NCBI GenBank assembly: GCA_002633025.1
Contig: NMRB01000055.1
Location: forward strand, 519,848-583,847
Direction: 5' to 3'
DNA length: 64,000 bases
From: Notospermus geniculatus
Lineage: Eukaryota > Nemertea > Pilidiophora > Heteronemertea > Lineidae
The stretch's first letter is position 1. Every line of letters starts with the position of its first letter. This document shows positions 13,400-23,465 of the stretch, one piece after another. Under the pieces are notes generated by a model. It ran no database searches. It was not told the DNA's origin and saw only the letters and a list, made by a program, of their open reading frames with translations. Made by a program: the position numbers and the translations under genes.

Positions 13400-13493
13400 C
13401 ATTCAGAAGGCCAGGCACTTCCTGAACGATGAAAGCAAGGAAGTCGGTGACAGGTCATGAAATTTATTAACTCTGCTACATTTTCTGTTACAG

Positions 13494-14253
13494 AGTTGGT
13501 CTACGATGATGTGTTCGCAGTATGGGAGGCCATCTGGGCAGCTAAACATATCAGTTCACAACACTTCGTGCTGTTCATTGCACTTGCGCTCGTTGAATAT
13601 TACAGAGAGATTATCCTTGATAATAACATGGATTTCACCGATATTATTAAGTTCTTCAACGGTGAGTCGTGTTGTGCAGTTCCACCTTGCAGATGCATTG
13701 AAATTTATAGCAAGTTTTGCATCAGTTGTTGATCTCCATCATGTGGGTTAAGGCCATCTTCTATAATCGAAGGCCGATCTGCTCACCACTACGTTACATC
13801 GCACATCACCCTTCGAGAAATAGACCAGTCGGCGGCGTATCTTGGCACGATGCCAACTTTACCGGGCGACCAATCATATTGCACTTTATATCGGGTCTTC
13901 GGCTACCACTCTTTGTACCACGATTCAAATTTTACAACACCGATTCTGATTGGCCTCTTCTTCTCGAGGCGGCAGATACGCCGTGGACCGGTCAATTTCT
14001 CGAAGGGTGATGTGCGGTGTAACGCAGTGGATAGCAGATCGGCCTTCGATCATCGAAGATGGTTAAGGCAGACTTGGCATTATAGGGCAGAATCGGTCAT
14101 TTCATCATTTTTGCTTTCTTCAACAAAATTCAATTTATTTCTCACATTTTCCTTCTAATTTCAGAAATGGCAGAGAGACATAATGCCAAGCAGGTGCTGA
14201 AGAAATCACGGGATCTTGTGTACCGTCTTCAGGACCTAATAGAAAATAAATGA
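13494..14253 (+). other. Duplicate of the last two SGSM coding exons
   Basis: Exon 13494-13661 (168 bp) and exon 14165-14253 (89 bp, TGA 14251-14253) encode the same residues as 11393-11560 and 11749-11837, with intact splice sites. They end the TBC domain ([19 protein letters not shown], ending in LIENK). They should not be counted as extra exons if the copies are alleles. If the duplication were real, they would lack the upstream exons and form a stub. Confidence 0.85.
13755..14061. mobile_element. 307-bp non-autonomous DNA transposon with ~86-bp inverted ends and 8-bp target duplication
   Basis: The element is absent from the sister copy, which gives exact boundaries. The target GTTAAGGC appears once in copy A and flanks the insertion in copy B (13747-13754 and 14062-14069). 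The ends start CATCTTC and finish GAAGATG. The terminal inverted repeats run about 86 bp with roughly one mismatch in eight. An 8-bp duplication fits hAT or P-type superfamilies. No transposase is encoded. Confidence 0.88.
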
Positions 14254-15457
14254 CTTTCGAATACTGAATACTGCATTGTTTTATTGTGATCTTCCTGTTT
14301 CCATGGTAACCGCAAATGAGATAGCGCCGGAGCAGTCACATGACATTGAATTGGAAAAAGGAAAACTGGTCTTGTGGTTGTCATTATGGGGCTCCCAACA
14401 GTTGCAGTTTGAAGAAATATGTGCAAACATTTATGAAAAAAGTTTTCTCTTTTACAGGGAGGTAAATTGGGTGCTTTGTTCTTTGAAATTGACCCTGAAT
14501 GGGATTGTAAAAAGGATAGAAACCACGTTTCTATTTAAAACCATTTTGCCATAAAATGTATGGGGTCCTTGGCAGAGAACAAGGCAGAGTGGCCTCAGTA
14601 TTCTAACAATATATCAAACTTGTATTTATTTGAAGAGTAACTTATAACCTCAACTGCCAAAACGGAAAATGAAAATGTATTTAGAATCGGAGACCAATTG
14701 GTTATGGGTTGACAAGACTGTTTTTATTGAGGTGCAATGTACATTGTGCAATATTAAGGGGGAAATTCACAGAGAGGATTCGGTTGTTAGTAAGCACGTT
14801 TAAAAACTTGTTAATGTTGGTGGGGGGGTCTGAGGTTCACATGATCTTAGAAGTGAAAGTGAATTGGGGAACATCATGCTGATTGTGGTAATGTCTGTCA
14901 TTATCTACATTGACCTGTTTTGTGACCTTTTTGGTGCGAAAACCTGAAGTTTAAATTTTGCACTGAGTATTAAGTCCTACAGTTAAATTCTCAAAATGTG
15001 TCAGAAAATACTCCGTGGGATTTCATAGCTATAAAGGATCTAGTGTTGAATGCGGGCCATTCAAACGGTGGACCTTACTGCTGTAACTTTTCACCGAAGA
15101 AATTTTTTATCAATTGTCATTTTGGATGTTGACATTCTTTTCGGCAAAGTTTGACGTGAAACTTGACAAAATATTTCATGCCTATTATCCTGCGGGTAGG
15201 TGCATACTCAGGACTATGATGGTTTCATAATTGACTATCTGGACAGACCCCAGACGTAAGCCTGGTTTCATTGTCTGTCAACTTTTACTTGTTGCAAGAT
15301 GACCAAGATTGACAGAATCGCATGTATAGTCCGTGGAGTGCTTGGTGCAAGCGGGTCATACTCTGTACAGTACCAGGTGTCAGTGTCTTGAAATTGTACA
15401 TAATTGAAATACTGCTCGTGATATGCAGACTAACCAGCTTTAGTCTTTGATAGTATG

Positions 15458-18400
15458 TCTGTGGACAATTTGGACCCTCAGATGTGTGAGCTTATGTTGA
15501 AGGGCAACTGAGGCAATACTACTGTATTCAATCAAAACTGGGCTTGAGTACAGCATGTTCTGCACTGTATAATACTCAGTTACTGTTGCTTGGTTATATG
15601 AGGAATCCAGAGTTTAATTTTACAATCGTTAGCTCTGTAAATGCCAGTATCTGCATCTCAAACCAATGTTGTAGGTGCTCATCACACCTTTATAGCCACG
15701 CACTGCTCAACCTAACACAGTGTTTTCCACACCCAACCTCTGTGCTGTTTCTGGGTGTTTGGAACAGAATACTCTGTGTTCCTTTGATGTCAACCTGGTG
15801 GCAGGAAAAGTAGGAACCCATAGAAATTCTAATTGGGTCATAAATGGCTGAATATGTGCTGGTCAGTTCACCCACTTAACATTTGGGAATGGGAACTTCT
15901 GCTACTGTGCAGAGCCCCTCTGCACACTCAGCATTTGGGAATGGGAACTAACGTCTCCTACTGGGCTGAGCCCCTCTGCACCATCAGCTTGAGATGTGTG
16001 TACTTCAATATATACTAGTGAATAGTGTAAATACATGCATGTTTTGATTGTTATATGATAAATTGACGACTGTGGCATTGAGCCTTGTAGATGTTGACTT
16101 ATTTTGTTCACACTAAAGTCTGGGGGGGGGGGGTTATTTCAAGTTATTATCATTGNAAGTGATTAGGGAAAGTAAAAGGATCAAGTCTTATCTGATCAAC
16201 TCTTTGACTCTCCATGGCTAATATAAAGGCCGATAGGCTAAATGCTTTTACTACAGTTTTGTACAGAGGTGGGTAATGTAAAATGTACATAAAGTTTGAA
16301 GTAAAAGCCTCTGCTAGTCTTTATGAATACTAGTCAAAGGATGTTGATTTATGTTCAATTGAAATATGCGATCAGCAAATTGTGAAAGGTGTAAATCTGT
16401 GTATGGCTTATTGGGGGGGGGGGCAGATTGAGAGTAAAGGAACAAAGTAGGCCACGCTATAGTTCATTAGTATCTATTTGTCTAGACTGGTGCTTTCCTT
16501 ATGCTCTGCTATACTCATATTAGCAGAGCATCTCGAGGGCAGGGACCAGTCTACTTATTGTCATGATGATTTCCAGTTGCATCAAGAGATTCAGGACAGT
16601 CTCCGTGATTTCCTTGCCAGTGTGATGTCATTCCTTTTCAAAAGCAGCATTCCAAATCTATTATTATTATTCGTTAGAAAATACTCATTCCAAAGATTAT
16701 TTTGAACTTTGATATTCCAGTGCCATATCCTATTTAACTATCATACTGGTCATGGGAGAACTGTTGACAACAAGCTTTATCCAGATGTATAAAGTTTTAC
16801 ATAGTTTTGCTGTGTTGTCGAAGAATAGCCTACTGTTCTACAGGGTGACCCAGAAAATGTGTCCTTTGAACAATAGGTAGACAACAGAAATGCTATTGTA
16901 CAGTGAAAATTGACTTCTGGATTTTGAATTCTGGAAATTGACTTCCTGTTTATCATCTATTGTACAGTGAGGTCCTATAAAAATGTCTTCAGATTTAACT
17001 ATTGGGCAACAACTGAACAGCCTGCAGTGTAACCCAGCTGATATATGTGCTAAATTCAGTGCAATATTGAATAAAGGACTGTGCTCCCAGAAAAATCTTG
17101 TAGAAGGCTAAAATATTTGTATGTTACCCCAACAAATTTTGTTTTGTTTGTTTTATACTTTTGTATTTTGTTTATTGGTGTTATGCAAGAACTCAGAGGC
17201 ACAAAGAAGCAGTTGACAATTTTTTGTTCGTTTTTATCTTATGACCCTGCATTTGATCTAGGCCTATCTCAAAATATATCTCATCTTTAACCCCAAAATT
17301 TCAAAGCTTGTTTCTGACAAATTGGTGCAAAGTCTGTTCAAACCTTGCTAAAGTTTTTCATGAAATAAATAAATAACGACTCTGCAAATAAAACAATGTA
17401 ACCCTTTATACAATGTTACCATTATTTATTTAGTCAGGTACCTGATTTATGATGCGATTGCAACTGTCATTGAAAAAGGTGATTCGATCGAGTAAGTTGG
17501 TGTTCTTGTAAATTGTTACAATTTGTACATACATGTAGTATACAACAAGGATATTCTCTGTTATGTTACTTACCATTACATTTTGTTACATTGAAGTGTA
17601 TCGCATGGAAAAATTCTGTCAATTCCCTGTTATGTCATGAAAGCCAAGCATTTCACCCCGGCCCATGCCTTCAGTCCTAAATTATACGCCCTGGACTGGG
17701 CTTGCACTAATAACGGGCACCACTGGGGCTGTTTCTTCCGAGATGACCCTGCTCTTATTGTCTGTGACAACTGTCTAACTATGTGATTCTATTCTTTGTC
17801 TTCAACATTCTTTCTCCTCCCTGTATATGACTATTAACTATATTTTTCTGTGTAGACAAACATATTCCAGTGAGATGATTATAATTGTGATATATCAGTA
17901 GTGATAATAATTTAATGTGGTCCAATGTTAGAACTTATGTTGAGCTGTTTAGATGGCAACAGTAATAAAGGAGATGTGGAGATTTTTGGCAGTGCATACC
18001 AGTTGGAGCCAGTATCACGCTGATATTAAAGATTATGAGACGGGTGATAAATTTCTATCTATTTTTGATTTTGCTGATATTTTGTTCAATGGTTTTGGTA
18101 AACCTGAAGTTGAATGATTCAGTACTTTGAACAAAGACGGATAGCGAACAAAAACATTTCAAAAATAGCATTTTATTTGTCATTTCGAAAATAGCATTTT
18201 ATTTGTCATTTTATTGAAAGTAAACAAGACTCTACAAAATTCAATGCAAATTAACCATAGGCTGTTTAATTTGCACAACATGGAGTTGATAATTGTAAGT
18301 GTAAGTGTCTCTATATGGCTGCCACAACAAAATAATTGAATAAAGAGAATGTCTCGCTCCATTTCCTTTTGCAAGTTTTGCCTCTAACTCATCTGCTCCC

Positions 18401-18820
18401 AGGTTTTCGCGGATTGTAACTTCTGATGAAGTGTTGCAAAGCCACGGATATGAAATGGAAAAAATTTGAAGAAACATTCTTCAAGTGGTTCACAGGAACA
18501 ACAGTTCTTCAAATATTTTTCAATCAATACCACAGGATGTGAGAAAACTTTGACAGAAGATACCGTCTGCTGGACTCTGGGGACAGATGAGTTAAGAAGG
18601 ATATTGAATTCCCTGGTATGGGCTACCATCAAAGGTACCAATAGACATTGAGATCATGTATATTTTTGTAACAGTGTATTTGTGAAATAGACTGTTTGGT
18701 ATAGTCCTTGTATGAGGCATTGTTGTTTTCACTGTACATAACCCATATGAACAAAATGTGGATGTCACGAGTCCAATGTACAATTGTGAATATTTGTAAA
18801 TCTTGTGATGACGAAAATAT
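15458..18820 (+). other. SGSM 3' untranslated region or intergenic DNA
   Basis: This is AT-rich and lacks a convincing gene. It has poly-G runs near 16122-16133 and 16412-16422 and one n near 16156. A short tandem duplication, AAAATAGCATTTTATTTGTC, lies around 18162-18210. It may be the long 3' UTR of SGSM, because the first strong polyadenylation-like context I see is at 18821. Confidence 0.4.
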
Positions 18821-18826
18821 AATAAA
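18821..18826 (+). terminator. Candidate polyadenylation signal AATAAA for SGSM
   Basis: AATAAA is followed within about 30 bp by a T/GT-rich stretch. Another AATAAA is at 17070-17075. Assignment to SGSM is inference. Confidence 0.3.
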
Positions 18827-19373
18827 TCAGGATGTCCCTACACATGTGTTATTGATTTGATAACAACAACACGCCCCAGGGGCTCTGCCGCCTCGTCAGA
18901 ACGCGGTAGACTGATTCTCAGCCACGGACCAGTGTCGAAGCGGGAGAAACGGGAACCAGTCGAGAAATGGCGGGAAACATTCGGAACTTCCGAAGGCAAC
19001 TGCTCGGCAATTTCCGTGGCGGCTCACGCCCAGTGGATAGATAGCAGTTCGCCTCAGGTCGTTCCGAATGGGCGGGAAAAATACACTGCTATCCTGTCCT
19101 CGAACAGCTCCACGTGTACTCATATTTGCGCGGCGGCTCGAGGACAGAGAAGCAGTCTACGGGAAATCTGCCGCGGTCGAGGGAGCTCTGAAAAAGCGCA
19201 TTCATCGCAGTAAAGCAAGGTTGGCACACGGATCCTGTCCGATTCATGTCCGTAAAAATAGCTCAACTGTATTAAGCGAGAAAGATTTTTTTTCCAGAAG
19301 TGGTCGGAAGATGGCCTGGATGGATAAAAAGTCATCACAGTAATTTTGCGACAGGGAACTTTTTCGCTGGTTA

Positions 19374-19518
19374 AGCAAGGTTCATTGGCACACGGAATTG
19401 GTCCGGTTCATGTCCGTAAAAAATCTATCAAATGGACTTCGGCCTTGTCGTATCCGGAAAACTCGGGGCAAACGGACTGGAAACGGATCGGATCCGTGTG
19501 CCAATGAACCTTGCTTTA
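19374..19518. mobile_element. 145-bp palindromic MITE
   Basis: The ends are AAGCAAGGTTCATTGGCACA and its reverse complement (19499-19518). A related end (AAGCAAGGTTGGCACACGG) also lies at about 19214, suggesting a second, partial copy beside it. No coding capacity. Confidence 0.7.
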
Positions 19519-20290
19519 AGGCCCGTTTACACACGCAACTTTTCATATGCAACTTCATGCAACTTTTAATTGTTGCACGGCATAAACCTGATGAGACCAA
19601 AAAGTTTCATAAAAGTTGCATGTGTAAACGGGCATGCAGGGGCGGATCCAGGATTTTCTCGACGGGTGGGTTCTGAAGGTGCAGGCCCCAGGACTCTCTT
19701 GCGCCTTCGCCGCGTGCCTCACCGGCGCCGAATTGGCGGGGGGTCTGGGGTCTCCCCCAGGAAAATTTTGAAAATTAGAAGTTCTGAGACACGATTTCTG
19801 GCATCTGAGGTTGAGAAAGTCTTGTACAAACATTTTTTTGAACAGTGTGATCTTCCTGTTCCTACCAGCCAGCCCGATGCCATGCCTCTTAGACATTTCG
19901 AAACTAGTACAAGCATACACAATGCAGTAGGCCTACCAGTATAATAGTAAGGCAACAGTTTTCCCAAGCAGGGGAAGAGAATTTCGTCGAATCATCGATC
20001 CAACGACTGTATCACCATGATACATCAAAGACACGGGCAGGCGCTACGCCACAAGCGAGATGTTTGATGTTTAGAGAAAAAAATGTTATCTTTGGTCGCC
20101 GACGGGGGGGGGGTTCCAACCCCCAGAACACCCCCTCTGTATCCGCCCCTGGCATGCAACTTGTTGCAACTCGATCACGCTGGATGTTGCATCGATTTTT
20201 CTATGTGTAAACCGTTCCAGGAAGTTTGCAACAAGTTGCAAGTTGCTGCAACTTGCAACTTGGTGCAACCTAGTGTAAACCGCCCTTTAG
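19519..20290. mobile_element. Foldback element rich in GCAACTTGTTGCAAC motifs, split by a nested insertion
   Basis: The left end GGCCCGTTTACACACGCAAC pairs with the right end reading GTGTAAACCGCCC at 20273-20285. Inside are multiple TTGCAAC/GTTGCAA words. The element is interrupted at 19638-20150 by another transposon. Confidence 0.6.
19638..20150. mobile_element. hAT-like non-autonomous transposon nested in a foldback element
   Basis: The inverted ends are AGGGGCGGATCCAG (left) and CTGTATCCGCCCCT (right). The flanks GGCATGC(A) at 19631-19638 and 20151-20158 form a 7-8 bp target duplication. An 8-bp duplication with A/CAGGGG ends is typical of hAT elements. The interior contains a poly-G run and no transposase. 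Confidence 0.7.
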
Positions 20291-20388
20291 CTAGACCACC
20301 TTGCAGTCGACATTCGTTCCTCATTTAATGCGTGAGCACGAAGCCTGCTTCAGTGGGCTACCCTTTAGCCTGTGATGAGTCCAGGGCC

Positions 20389-20529
20389 GACCGCACAGAA
20401 AGTCCGATGGTGCTTTCGGTGCCTATCGGCGGTTATAGGCCAAATTAATGGGAAAATGCGTTATAACTCTTACTGCCGATTGGGATAGGCGCCGGTAGCA
20501 CTGACGGAGTTTCTGTGCGGTCGGCCCAA
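20389..20529. mobile_element. 141-bp foldback MITE
   Basis: GGGCCGACCGCACAGAAA at the left pairs with TTTCTGTGCGGTCGGCCC at the right. Imperfect pairing extends inward about 50 bp on each side. I found no clear target duplication. Confidence 0.65.
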
Positions 20530-21029
20530 GGCTGGTAATTCAGATATCATGTCTCCTCCGTCGCATTTCAATAGAGCCGAGTGAAAATGACCCTGTGCGC
20601 CTACTCAGCTATGGCATGAGAAATGAGAAGTGAACAGCTCATTTCTATGCAGCGGGCCTCATGTCCCATCGTTTACGTTCATCATTTATTTTTAACTTCT
20701 CTAAACCTCTCTATTTACCTCGCTGTCCATACATTGTATTACGATACATTTAATCAATTGATCCATAGCGACCATGTGCATATGCCGTAGATATGAATGA
20801 TTCATGACCTTGTTTGTGTATCAAGCTTGTGGTATTGTGTATCAAGCTTGTGGTGCAATCGAGAGGACGTGTCGTGTTTTGATATGACGAAATAAACGCA
20901 TCACATTCCTGTATTCCATATAGCCAGGCCTCTACAAATCACTGGAAGTACCCCATTCAGGAAGTGGCGAGCTGGAAGAGGAGATCCAACGTACTGCTGA
21001 TTAAAGACTGAGAAGCTACAACATTCATC

Positions 21030-22861
21030 ATGTCTGGCCTGAAAGCTCTTCTTGGAGAGACTGTTGTTGACAAAGAATTTGAGGACGTGTCTGTGGATTC
21101 CTTTTCTGGTGACGGGAAAGTCGTCGGTCTGTACTTTTCGGCCCACTGGTGTCCGCCATGCCGGGGATTTACGCCCAAGCTGAAGGAATTTTACGAGAAG
21201 ATCAAGAAAGACAAGAGCAAGCCGTTTGAAGTCGTGTTCCTGACCTCGGATAGGAGTAATGACGATTTCATTTCCTACTACAAGGAAATGCCGTGGTTGA
21301 CCATTCCATTTGGTGATGACAGGAAGGTAGGATATGAGGACAAACTAAATCTCGACCGACCAAATGAGAATAATTAGGCCTAGGCTATGGACTTGGTGTA
21401 GCAGGCCTCTGATACTAATTATATGTTGCAAGAAACATTGCATCTCTTTTTTTGTGCGGCCTGGACACAGCGCGCAAGAAAAATGTTTCTTGCTTTGAAC
21501 TTGGAGGAATTCCTCCAAGCTTTGAACGAGCAAGAATGCCTCGTCTGCTCCCGGCGTCTGCTGCGGGTGGGTCGGGGAAGCCCAACGCGCACTGATTTCC
21601 ATACAACATGGCGCAGCACTCGGGCTGATGACGTCACGCGTTTAAAAGGCAAAATTGGAAAACAGAAAAGGCTGGGGATATTTACCCGACGGTCGGTCCC
21701 GCAGGTAATGAATTTCGTCTTGCAGAAACGACGGTCGTTTCCGCAAGCAAATATGCTGTCTTGCAGACCCGACCGTCGTGTCCCCAGTACAGAACTTTTC
21801 TTGCGGCCCCGACGGTCGTATCTGCAAGCCTAATTTAATATCTTCGAGCCCCGACCCGTCGTGGCTGCAAGCCCAAATTATCAGCTTCGAGACCCGACCG
21901 TCGTACAGAGCATTTGGGTGCGGCCCCGACGGTCGTATGCGTGCAGAATGATTTTTTCTTCGTACAGTGACTGTGATGTAATATTTTCTGCACCGTAACT
22001 TCAACAGTGCGCACTGCAAAGGCCTAAAATCAATGATAATCGGAATGGTCAGTTTAATTTTTTCCTGACGGGGTCCATTGTCCCCATATTCTCCTTTTAC
22101 AGTTCACAGCTGCTGTCTGATGAAAAAATATTTTTCAGAGGTCTAGGGGCCTAAATTTTTTCATCATTTCGGCTCAAGAATGCAAGGTTTTGTTCACCAT
22201 TTTCTGACAGTCACGCGGGGTCGATATTGATAACAAATCGACAAGAAAAAATAAAACTACAAAAAAAATAGAAAAAGCAGCTGTCGTGACGGGATTCAGC
22301 CCGTGGTCTTGTGTTTGATAGGCACGCACTCCAACCACAAGGCTGCTGGGACCTATGCGTTCATTTGGGAGAATCATCGAGTTTGCTGACTGAGAACTTC
22401 CGTCGCGTAGGCTTAAATCTCGTCAGCTCCCCAAGAATTTTCATAACTGGAGACACGACTGCTTGAGATTTCAGTCGGTTCCACAAGGAAATTCCATGAA
22501 TTGGAGACCCGACTGGTTGAAGTTTCAGTCGGGTCCGCAAGAATATTTTATGAACTGGAGAACCGACGGTCGGGTATATATCCACTGCGAACAGAAAAAC
22601 ACACGACGACGATGATGATGAGAATGGTGAAATCTTCTGGGAGCTTGACTAGTGTTAGGCAAATGACGTCATTGATCTGTCGATGGCATGCGTAATCTTT
22701 CGTTTCTTCTCGTTTTACAGAAAAATCTGTCGAAGGAATACAACGTTACCGGCATCCCCACCTTGGTCTTGTTGGATGGTGACGGCAAACTGATCACCAC
22801 GGATGGACGCAGTATTGTCATGACAGACCCTGAGGCAGAAAACTTTCCATGGAAATCGTAA
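21030..22861 (+). CDS. Nucleoredoxin/tryparedoxin-like thioredoxin-fold protein, 2 exons
   Basis: Exon 1 (21030-21326, 99 codons) and exon 2 (22721-22861, TAA 22859-22861) join in phase 0 to give 145 residues. The redox motif WCPPCR has cysteines at residues 41 and 44, after the strand VVGLYFSAHW. It is followed by FTPKLKEFYEKIKK and FEVVFLTSDRS, as in tryparedoxins and nucleoredoxin modules. After the intron, YNVTGIPTLVLLDGDGK contains the cis-proline loop (GIPT) that closes the thioredoxin fold. The length fits a single-domain protein, closer to NXNL/tryparedoxin than to full nucleoredoxin, which has three modules. The role is probably thiol-disulfide reduction in the cytosol; there is no signal peptide. 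The start ATG lies after a stop-containing leader. The gene converges with the dehydrogenase on the other strand. Confidence 0.9.
21680..21950. repeat. Degenerate tandem repeat built on the palindrome CGACGGTCG
   Basis: Units of about 45 bp each carry (A)CGACGGTCG or its complement, separated by CTTGCAG/CTTCGAG-type linkers, at about eight positions. The array lies inside the intron of the thioredoxin-like gene. Confidence 0.7.
22277..22347 (-). repeat. tRNA-like SINE head or tRNA pseudogene
   Basis: On the minus strand the sequence has an A-box-like TGGTTGGAGTGCG and a B-box-like GGGCTGAATCCCG at tRNA spacing, with GCAG/CTGC ends that can pair. The B box has a mismatch to GGTTCGAATCC, and a T-rich tail follows. 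This fits a tRNA-derived SINE better than a working tRNA. Confidence 0.45.
22380..22575. repeat. Two to three imperfect ~62-66 bp tandem units
   Basis: The pattern AACTGGAGACACGACTG, GAGATTTCAGTCGG and TCCACAAG recurs at about 22450, 22495 and 22550 with changes. It shares the GAC(G)GTCG-type palindrome with the array at 21680-21950. It lies in the same intron. Confidence 0.6.
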
Positions 22862-23087
22862 TTGGAACTAATGGAATTAGATATGGCCTGTCACTATGGC
22901 TTGTCATATATTACAGCCAAGTGGACATTCTATTAGATTATGGACCTCATAGCTGGTCACATTATGTCTGATAGTCTACGTCAAAGAGTTTATCTGGGAA
23001 GTTCGTTGACTCACTTTGTATAGTCTGGTTCAACCTAGATAGGTAGAGGTAGACCATTAGGCCAATGTTTATTATTAGGCACAGTCA

Positions 23088-23093
23088 TCTGAT
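23088..23093 (-). terminator. Candidate polyadenylation signal for the dehydrogenase
   Basis: TTTATT on the plus strand reads AATAAA on the minus strand, about 370 bp after the stop codon. Assignment is inference. Confidence 0.3.
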
Positions 23094-23465
23094 TCAGGCC
23101 ATAACATGTAACCGTAATTATGTCACTCTTGCCACACTCTAACCACAAACTGCATTCCAATGGTCCACCTCTAGTTGAACCAGACTATCAGCGTAAGCCT
23201 GTATAAACGGCGTAGACCTGTGTGACTTCTACAGTCCGCCATAACATAATACTCGAGACTTCAGGGCTTACTTCTCCAGCTTCCTCAAGAATTGTAAAAT
23301 AATCAAAAAAAGACGCTGTACGATTTTTATATTATTAACTGTTAGTCTGGGAATGAATTACATAATTATTTGTCTCATTGTTTTTCAACGATTCATCTGA
23401 GCAACTTCCTTTTCTATATATAGGGCCCGTACACACACATTTGAGAGACCCTAGTTCTTTCCCTT

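Larger units (their letters stand above)
13400..15457 (+). repeat. Second copy of the SGSM 3' segment (probable haplotype B)
   Basis: It starts immediately after the gap and matches 11299-13038 along its whole length. The length difference of 318 bp is almost fully explained by the 307-bp insertion at 13755-14061 plus its 8-bp target duplication. The sequence then continues uniquely from 15458. Confidence 0.9.

Noticed and set aside
12866-13458. Several open frames spanning the first N gap
   Set aside because: They are open only because N bases translate as X.
18857-19213. 118-codon GC-rich plus-strand frame
   Set aside because: Low-complexity, next to nested transposons, open on both strands; no domain.
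22277-22347. Functional tRNA gene on the minus strand
   Set aside because: B-box mismatch, unconvincing anticodon stem and a T-rich tail point to a SINE or pseudogene.
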